Under the pieces are notes generated by a model that was given only the letters and a program-made list of their open reading frames with translations, was not told where the DNA came from and did no database searches. Shown piece by piece: positions 22,772 through 27,383 of a DNA stretch of 27,383 nucleotides (positions are counted from its first letter, which is position 1; each line of letters opens with the position of its first letter). This stretch comes from Clostridiales bacterium (GTDB lineage Bacteria; Bacillota; Clostridia; Oscillospirales; CAG-382): NCBI GenBank assembly GCA_003343885.1, contig QAKH01000058.1, positions 1-27,383 on the forward strand, given 5' to 3'. Made by a program: the position numbers and the translations under genes.

Positions 22772-23206
22772 ATGAACGAAAAGAATGAAAAGAACGAAAA
22801 TACAGTAATCGGCTGCACAGGAATACACCATGTAGCATTGTACAGCTCAGATTTTGAAAAATCATATGAATTTTATACAAAGGGCTTGGGTTTTAAGGAA
22901 TTCCGCCGCTGGAAGTCAGGAGAAAAGACAATTGTACTGCTCGACTTAGGAGGCGGAGTGTGCGTGGAGCTGTTTTCAAACGGATCCTCCGGCTCCGATA
23001 ACGACGGAATGGCAGGAGCATACGTACACCTTGCGCTCGCAGTAAAAGACAGCGCGGCTGCATTTGAAAGAGCAATAAAGTTCGGCGCCCGTGAAAAGAT
23101 GGCTCCAAAGGAAATGGAGCTGCCGTCTGAGCCGCCGCTTCATGCGACAATTTCTTTTGTGTACGGTCCTGACGGCGAGCAGATCGAATTTTTCCAGGTG
23201 CACTGA
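22772..23206 (+). CDS. VOC-family (glyoxalase/bleomycin-resistance fold) protein
   Basis: This 144-residue protein starts at MNEKNEKNEN, 9 bases after AGGAG; a GTG seven codons upstream lacks a ribosome site. Two beta-alpha-beta-beta-beta modules can be seen. Possible metal ligands are H20 (GIHHVALY), E66 (VCVELF), H86 (YVHLAL) and E139 (QIEFF), the usual H/E/H/E set of metal-dependent VOC enzymes such as glyoxalase I. The charged N-terminal repeat EKNEKNEN is unusual. Function may be glyoxalase or another lyase, epimerase or dioxygenase; context gives no clue. Confidence 0.9.
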   Translation: MNEKNEKNENTVIGCTGIHHVALYSSDFEKSYEFYTKGLGFKEFRRWKSGEKTIVLLDLGGGVCVELFSNGSSGSDNDGMAGAYVHLALAVKDSAAAFERAIKFGAREKMAPKEMELPSEPPLHATISFVYGPDGEQIEFFQVH

Positions 23207-23248
23207 TAAATAAGCTGTTATTTTACTTTGCCGGTCAGGTAAAAAAGC

Positions 23249-24334
23249 TTATGTGTTGTTTATGAACTCAAATCCGATTCCGGTGTAGTAGTACTGCAAA
23301 ATTTCATAGAAGTCACAGCCTTGGCTTGCGAGAGTGTTGGCTCCGTACTGGCTCATTCCGACGCCGTGCCCGTAACCGTAGCAGGTGAAGCTTCTCTCAT
23401 CGCCGTTTTCGCCGGACGTTACTTCTGAAACGCTGAAAGTGTCAGAGCGCAATGAGAATGCCGATTGAATTTGTCTGGGCGTTGCGAAGTGTTCTCCGTC
23501 TGAAACTCCGGTACATATCCCGTCCGCATCGCAGCTGAAAATTAAATCACCGTAAAGTCCGTAACTTTCTAATACGGACTTTATTTTATTTTCAGAAAAC
23601 CGAAAAGTTTGTGCGGTTTGATCTTTATCTTCTACCGCGGCAACCGGAACAAGGTAATCAAGCGCCCCTCCCCAAACCTGCGCACTTGAACGGGTGTATC
23701 CAAAACTTGATGCGTGGTATGCGGCAAGTATAGGTTCTCCGTTATAAACGGCAATAATTCCCTCGGTAGCTTTTACTGCGTCTTTAAGACGCTGGATATC
23801 ATAATCAATTTCCTCGGTATCAATAAAGCTTTGACAGCAGCGATAATCGGTGCATACATCGCAGTCTGTGTGTTTGTCATGTAAAACAGCGTTTCTTACT
23901 GCAAATGTCCTGCACGCAACAGCCTGAGCCATAAGCGCCTGCATTTCAAAACTCCGGGGCATTTCGCCTGCCAATACGCAAAGCGTGTACTGCTCAAGAT
24001 CCATCACCCTGTTTGTACCCAGAGCCGCATCGTAAACAATAATGCTTTTGATTTCAGGAAGTTCGCTTTTGAGCGGAATAACGCTTGCATTTTCATTTTT
24101 TTGATTATTCATTTTTTTATCGTTATTTTCAGACAAGATTTCTTGGCTTTCCAAAGAGTCAAGCTGCCTGTACATTGTACTCTCAGCACTGTTTAATTCC
24201 ATGGACTGTACCGATTGAGTTGGCGAAGCGGATATGAAAAAGTGTGCAAATATAAATGAAATCAGAAGAACGGCAAAGCCGAAAAATATTGATAATGGCT
24301 TGGACATATTAAGTAAATGATAATTTTTTTGCAT
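23249..24334 (-). CDS. spoIID: Stage II sporulation protein D (SpoIID)
   Basis: This 361-residue membrane-anchored protein is a lytic transglycosylase that remodels peptidoglycan during engulfment, working with SpoIIP and SpoIIM. There is one N-terminal membrane helix (about 14-36). The SpoIID/LytB domain follows (about 95-355) with the catalytic glutamate E124 in 'CVLAGEMPRSFEMQALMAQA', a cysteine cluster 'CDVCTDYRCCQSF' (158-170) and the C-terminal 'GYGHGVGMSQYGANTLA' motif. All are typical. The start ATG follows GAGGGAATTTGAAATT; MSKPLS at residue 10 is an alternative start. A weak sigma-E-like promoter (CGAATAGG-N14-ACCACAAT on the minus strand, near 24370-24400) is possible but speculative. 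Confidence 0.95.
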   Translation of the reverse strand: MQKNYHLLNMSKPLSIFFGFAVLLISFIFAHFFISASPTQSVQSMELNSAESTMYRQLDSLESQEILSENNDKKMNNQKNENASVIPLKSELPEIKSIIVYDAALGTNRVMDLEQYTLCVLAGEMPRSFEMQALMAQAVACRTFAVRNAVLHDKHTDCDVCTDYRCCQSFIDTEEIDYDIQRLKDAVKATEGIIAVYNGEPILAAYHASSFGYTRSSAQVWGGALDYLVPVAAVEDKDQTAQTFRFSENKIKSVLESYGLYGDLIFSCDADGICTGVSDGEHFATPRQIQSAFSLRSDTFSVSEVTSGENGDERSFTCYGYGHGVGMSQYGANTLASQGCDFYEILQYYYTGIGFEFINNT

Positions 24335-24350
24335 AATTTCAAATTCCCTC

Positions 24351-24379
24351 TTGCATTTTTGTAATCATTGTGGTACAAT
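24351..24379 (+). promoter_or_regulatory. Sigma-A promoter of the citrate synthase gene
   Basis: A -35 TTGCAT (24351-24356), 17-base spacer and extended -10 (TGGTACAAT, hexamer 24374-24379) are present. The leader is about 80 bases. Confidence 0.65.
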
Positions 24380-24397
24380 ACTAACATTCCTATTCGG

Positions 24398-24418
24398 AAA
24401 ACGGACAGCCGTTTTTTT
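24398..24418 (+). terminator. Terminator-like hairpin in the citrate synthase leader
   Basis: The stem AAAACGG (24398-24404), loop ACAG and CCGTTTT (24409-24415) are followed by T residues to 24418. It lies between the promoter and the start codon of the citrate synthase gene, only about 12 bases after the predicted start point. It may act as an attenuator. No clear alternative pairing partner was found. Confidence 0.5.
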
Positions 24419-24465
24419 GAGATACGGTTTACCACGGTAGAGTATATGCGAAAGGACTTTGATTT

Positions 24466-25827
24466 ATGAACATGATGAACGATTACCCGGAGAAGCTCCT
24501 TGAACTTTCCGAGATATGCAAAGAGAATTATAAAATACCTGCAAGTGTGTTTGCCAATGCGAATGTAAAAAGAGGACTCAGAAACGCTGATGGCTCGGGA
24601 GTTGTTGCGGGAGCAACCAATCTCGGACTTGTTCACGGATATGTCCTGTACGAGGGCGAAAAACGTCCGGATGAAGGTAAGCTGTATTACAGAGGCTACG
24701 ACGTTGAAAAACTTATAGACGCATATGTCAAGGAGAACAGATACGGATTTGAGGAGTGCGCGTTTATTCTTTTGTTCGGCAGCCTGCCGACAAGTGAGCA
24801 GTTAGACGCATTCAACGCTCTGAATGCCGAATATGCAACTCTTCCGCAAAACTTCACCGAGGACGTCATTATGCGTGCGCCTTCGCCTGATATAATGAAT
24901 AAGATTCAGTCCGGAATAGTTTCGCTTTATTCGTATGATTCCAACCCTGAGGACATGTCGCTTGAAAATCAGCTCAAGCAAAGCATACAGATTATTTCAC
25001 GTCTTCCTATTATTGCCGCACATGCCTACTCGGTTAAAAGACACGTTTTTGACCAGGATAGCCTGCTTTTACACCGTCCTCTTCCGGGACTTGCCTGTGC
25101 GCAGAATTTCATGAGAATACTTGGCCAGGACGTATCGTTTGATGAAAAGGAAGCAAGGCTTCTTGACCTGTGCCTTGTGCTTCATGCAGAGCACGGCGGC
25201 GGAAATAACTCAACATTTGCCTGCCGTGTGCTTTCGTCAGCCGGTACGGATATATATTCATCAATTTCAGCCGCAGTCGGTTCTCTCAAAGGCCCTAAGC
25301 ACGGCGGCGCTAACATAAAGGTAGATAACATGTTCACAGATATAAAGGAGCATGTAAGAGACTGGAACGACGACGATGAAATCCGCGCCTACCTTGAAAA
25401 AATACTCAATAAAGAGGCAGGGGACGGAAGCGGTCTGATATACGGAATGGGACACGCAATTTATACCAATTCCGATCCTCGTGCAATAGCTCTCAAGAAG
25501 TACGCAAAAGAGCTTGCCGGTGAAAAAGGATTCAAGGACGAGTTTGAACTTCTCCAGAAGATAGAAACTCTTTCTCCGGACGTGTTCCATAAGGTAACGG
25601 GAAATTCAAAATTCATGTGCGCAAATGTGGATATGTATTCCGGGCTTGTTTACCGTATGCTCGGAATTCCGAGAGAGTTGTTTACTCCTTTGTTCGCTAC
25701 GGCAAGAGTAGCCGGCTGGTGTGCACATAGAATTGAAGAAATACTTACCGGCGGAAAGATCATCCGTCCTGCTTATAAAACGAATTACAACATTAAGGAA
25801 TATGTTCCGATAGACGAGAGAATGTAA
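24466..25827 (+). CDS. gltA: Citrate synthase
   Basis: This 453-residue enzyme condenses acetyl-CoA with oxaloacetate. The catalytic triad positions can be seen: H279 in 'GPKHGGANIK', H330 in 'YGMGHAIYTNSDPRA' and D389 in 'CANVDMYSGLVYRML'. The family motif 'LHAEHGGGNNSTF' (239-251) is present. The N-terminus is longer than in the short Bacillus enzymes, as in many Clostridia. A 2-methylcitrate synthase cannot be excluded from sequence alone, but no prp genes are nearby. In anaerobes this enzyme feeds 2-oxoglutarate and glutamate synthesis. The start follows GAAAGGACTTTG. The leader carries a terminator-like hairpin. Confidence 0.93.
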   Translation: MNMMNDYPEKLLELSEICKENYKIPASVFANANVKRGLRNADGSGVVAGATNLGLVHGYVLYEGEKRPDEGKLYYRGYDVEKLIDAYVKENRYGFEECAFILLFGSLPTSEQLDAFNALNAEYATLPQNFTEDVIMRAPSPDIMNKIQSGIVSLYSYDSNPEDMSLENQLKQSIQIISRLPIIAAHAYSVKRHVFDQDSLLLHRPLPGLACAQNFMRILGQDVSFDEKEARLLDLCLVLHAEHGGGNNSTFACRVLSSAGTDIYSSISAAVGSLKGPKHGGANIKVDNMFTDIKEHVRDWNDDDEIRAYLEKILNKEAGDGSGLIYGMGHAIYTNSDPRAIALKKYAKELAGEKGFKDEFELLQKIETLSPDVFHKVTGNSKFMCANVDMYSGLVYRMLGIPRELFTPLFATARVAGWCAHRIEEILTGGKIIRPAYKTNYNIKEYVPIDERM

Positions 25828-25913
25828 TTTGTGTGTTTATACAAAAATATGAGAAAATAATTGTTTAACTTAACATATTTGGAGCTATTTCAGCTGTTGT
25901 TCATGAAATCGAC

Positions 25914-25942
25914 TTGACATTTTCACTTGAAAAGTGTATCAT
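25914..25942 (+). promoter_or_regulatory. Sigma-A promoter of the small P-loop protein gene
   Basis: A -35 TTGACA (25914-25919), 17-base spacer and -10 TATCAT (25937-25942) are present. Confidence 0.65.
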
Positions 25943-25999
25943 AATAGTGAACTTAGGAGATACGTCTCTTAGGAAATTAAATGTAAAGGGGCAGTAATT

Positions 26000-26410
26000 A
26001 TGCTGAAGATTTTCGCAGGACTTAAAGGTTCAGGCAAGACCAAACATTTGATCGAGCTGGTTAATTCCGCCCAAAGTACGACCAATGGGAATGTCGTTTG
26101 TATTGAGATGGGAACAAAATTGATACACGAGATCAACTCGGCGACAAGGCTTATCAATATTGCCGATTACGGTGTTGATGACTGGCAGAAGCTGTATGGA
26201 TTTGTATGCGGAGTGCTCGCAAGTAACTACGATCTGACCGATTTATTTATAGATTCAGCTCTTAAGATATGTAAGAACGATATGGACGGTTTTGAAGAAT
26301 TTGCCGGTAAGGTAAAGCCTCTTTTGGATAGCCAGAACGTAAACTTTGTTATGACGGCGTCGGTAGAGGTAGAGAAAATACCGGACAGCCTTAAGCCGTA
26401 TTTAGTATGA
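26000..26410 (+). CDS. Small P-loop NTPase-like protein of unknown function
   Basis: This 136-residue protein has a Walker A-like motif GLKGSGKTK at residues 7-15 and a possible Walker B strand 'LTDLFIDSAL' (about 79-88). The rest is a compact alpha/beta fold with no further motif. Short proteins of this type are found in Clostridia and are sometimes labelled PilT-like, but there is no evidence for a pilus role here. It has its own promoter, and the gene starts after AAAGGGGCAGTAATT. No terminator is visible before the IS1182 end at 26499. Confidence 0.75.
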   Translation: MLKIFAGLKGSGKTKHLIELVNSAQSTTNGNVVCIEMGTKLIHEINSATRLINIADYGVDDWQKLYGFVCGVLASNYDLTDLFIDSALKICKNDMDGFEEFAGKVKPLLDSQNVNFVMTASVEVEKIPDSLKPYLV

Positions 26411-26525
26411 TTTAGTATCTTGCCGCAGTTGTTCTTTTAAGTACTAAGGTGCTGTTATGACGGCGGCGGGAGTTTGAGCCTTTGAATGATTATGAAAAGG
26501 GGCTGTTTAAGAAGTCCCCAAGAAG

Positions 26526-26551
26526 TCGAGGATGAAGATCCTCGATTTTTT
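26526..26551 (+). terminator. Insulating terminator at the IS1182 left end
   Basis: A perfect 8-base stem TCGAGGAT (26526-26533) / ATCCTCGA (26538-26545) has loop GAAG and is followed by six T residues. It would block readthrough from outside promoters into the transposase. Confidence 0.85.
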
Positions 26552-26610
26552 GTATAGAAGAACGGCCGAACCCATAGCGGAATCAGCCGTTTTGTGGTAT
26601 AATAGAGTCG

Positions 26611-27383
26611 ATGAAAACAACATTTAACCACGGTGAATATTATACACCAATTCAAATGAAAATTCCAGTAGATTTGGAAAAAATTATTGAAATTTCTGAT
26701 CCAATCTACACATTCAACGAAATTATGAACCAAATCGACCTATACAAATATTTTGCCGGTAAGGAGAGCAAAATAGGTCGCCCGAGATTTGATTGCGTGA
26801 AATTGTTGAAAATCATTCTGTTTGCCTTTATGGAAAATGGTTATGCATCTCTAAGAGAAATTGAAAAACTGTGCAAAACAGACATTCGCTTCATATGGTT
26901 GCTTGACGGATTAAAAGCACCGTCATACTCAACCATATCAAATTTTATGAATGAAATGTTGGTTGAAAGCATAGAAGATATTTTCAATGATATAAATTCA
27001 TATATGTTCGCACAAGAAAATGTGGACTTGAATCATGTGTATATAGACGGCACGAAGTTTGAAGCTAATGCCAACAAATATACCTGGGTGTGGAAGAAAG
27101 CCTGCAGAACAAGCCGTGAAAGAACATATATGTATCTTACACAGCTGATACAAAAAATAAATGAAACCGATTTGCTTGGTTTTAGCTTCAAAATCGGCGT
27201 CAGAAAAGAATATACCATTGAGTATGTTGAATATATAATTGAACAGTACCAAAGGATATTGGGAATAGATGTGACATCCTTTGTTCACGGCAGCGGAAAA
27301 AGAAAGTCTTTGGAGCAGAAGCACTACGAAAAACTTGAGGAATATCTGAAAAAATTAAAGAAATATGCCCATCATATTAGAAT
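26611..27383 (+). CDS. IS1182-family transposase, N-terminal part (3' end beyond window)
   Basis: About 257 codons are open from the ATG at 26611 to the right edge. An N-terminal DUF772-like helical region ('KIGRPRFDCVKLLKIILFAF', 'YASLREIEKLCKTDIRFIWL') is followed by the start of the DDE core with 'NHVYIDGTKFEANANKYTWV', where the first catalytic Asp lies in YIDGTK. This matches IS1182-type transposases well. No frameshift is seen in the visible part. The start codon follows only seven bases after the -10 hexamer, so translation may begin with little or no leader, or the promoter is elsewhere. Confidence 0.88.
   Translation, partial: MKTTFNHGEYYTPIQMKIPVDLEKIIEISDPIYTFNEIMNQIDLYKYFAGKESKIGRPRFDCVKLLKIILFAFMENGYASLREIEKLCKTDIRFIWLLDGLKAPSYSTISNFMNEMLVESIEDIFNDINSYMFAQENVDLNHVYIDGTKFEANANKYTWVWKKACRTSRERTYMYLTQLIQKINETDLLGFSFKIGVRKEYTIEYVEYIIEQYQRILGIDVTSFVHGSGKRKSLEQKHYEKLEEYLKKLKKYAHHIR

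Larger units (their letters stand above)
26499..27383 (+). mobile_element. IS1182-family insertion sequence, partial (runs off the right edge)
   Basis: The probable left end is GGGGCTGTTTAAGAAGTCCC at 26499, a GGGGCTGTT start as in many IS1182-type elements. The right end is outside the window, so inverted repeats and target duplication cannot be tested. Inside come a terminator (26526-26551), an extended -10 promoter (TGGTATAAT, hexamer near 26599-26604) and the transposase. Confidence 0.65.

Overview
The window looks like a chromosomal segment of an anaerobic, spore-forming Clostridia (Firmicutes). This is inferred from the gene content (ylxM-ffh-rpsP-khpA, spoIID, a DUF2953/GerW pair), from strong Gram-positive Shine-Dalgarno sites (AAGGAGG), from TTG and GTG starts, and from many clear sigma-A promoters, often with an extended -10 (TGnTATAAT). 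No tRNA, rRNA, CRISPR array or prophage was found. Both edges lie inside insertion sequences: an IS30-type transposase on the left and an IS1182-type transposase on the right.

Layout. 1-7650 reads mostly on the minus strand: an IS30 fragment; a large secreted protein with Listeria-Bacteroides-type repeats; a plus-strand Nudix protein with a degenerate pyrophosphatase-like N-terminus; the SRP/ribosome operon ylxM-ffh-rpsP-khpA; a secreted CAP/SCP protein with an acidic repeat linker; and a 29-residue membrane peptide. 7828-12597 carries a P-loop ATPase, a minus-strand membrane protein, a Gfo/Idh/MocA oxidoreductase, a small GntR-like remnant with an intact promoter and operator, and an RsuA-type pseudouridine synthase. 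12598-14590 is an AMP-forming acyl-CoA ligase behind a leader that encodes a peptide with six consecutive Tyr codons, followed by mutually exclusive hairpins and an intrinsic terminator. 14694-17505 holds rplS (with a structured leader), lepB and a COG2509-type flavoprotein. 17506-18110 has no gene: it contains two terminators and a 253-bp element made of nested hairpins, with 14-bp terminal inverted repeats and a 9-bp target duplication, sitting on the alaS stop codon. 18111-26410 holds alaS, the DUF2953-GerW pair, rpmB, a VOC-family protein, spoIID, citrate synthase and a small P-loop protein.

The two most interesting signals are the Tyr-codon attenuator and the hairpin-array element. In the first, the sequence supports a complete four-state attenuation switch (A:B, B:C, C:D and the terminator D:E) in front of a single CoA ligase gene. 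That is an unexpected target, and an unexpected mechanism for a Firmicute. In the second, a non-coding mobile element consists almost entirely of six perfect or near-perfect hairpins and has displaced the alaS terminator without changing the protein. Other oddities are the truncated GntR regulator, the catalytically degenerate pyrophosphatase-Nudix fusion, the absence of rimM/trmD from the usual ribosomal operon, and a terminator-like hairpin in the citrate synthase leader.
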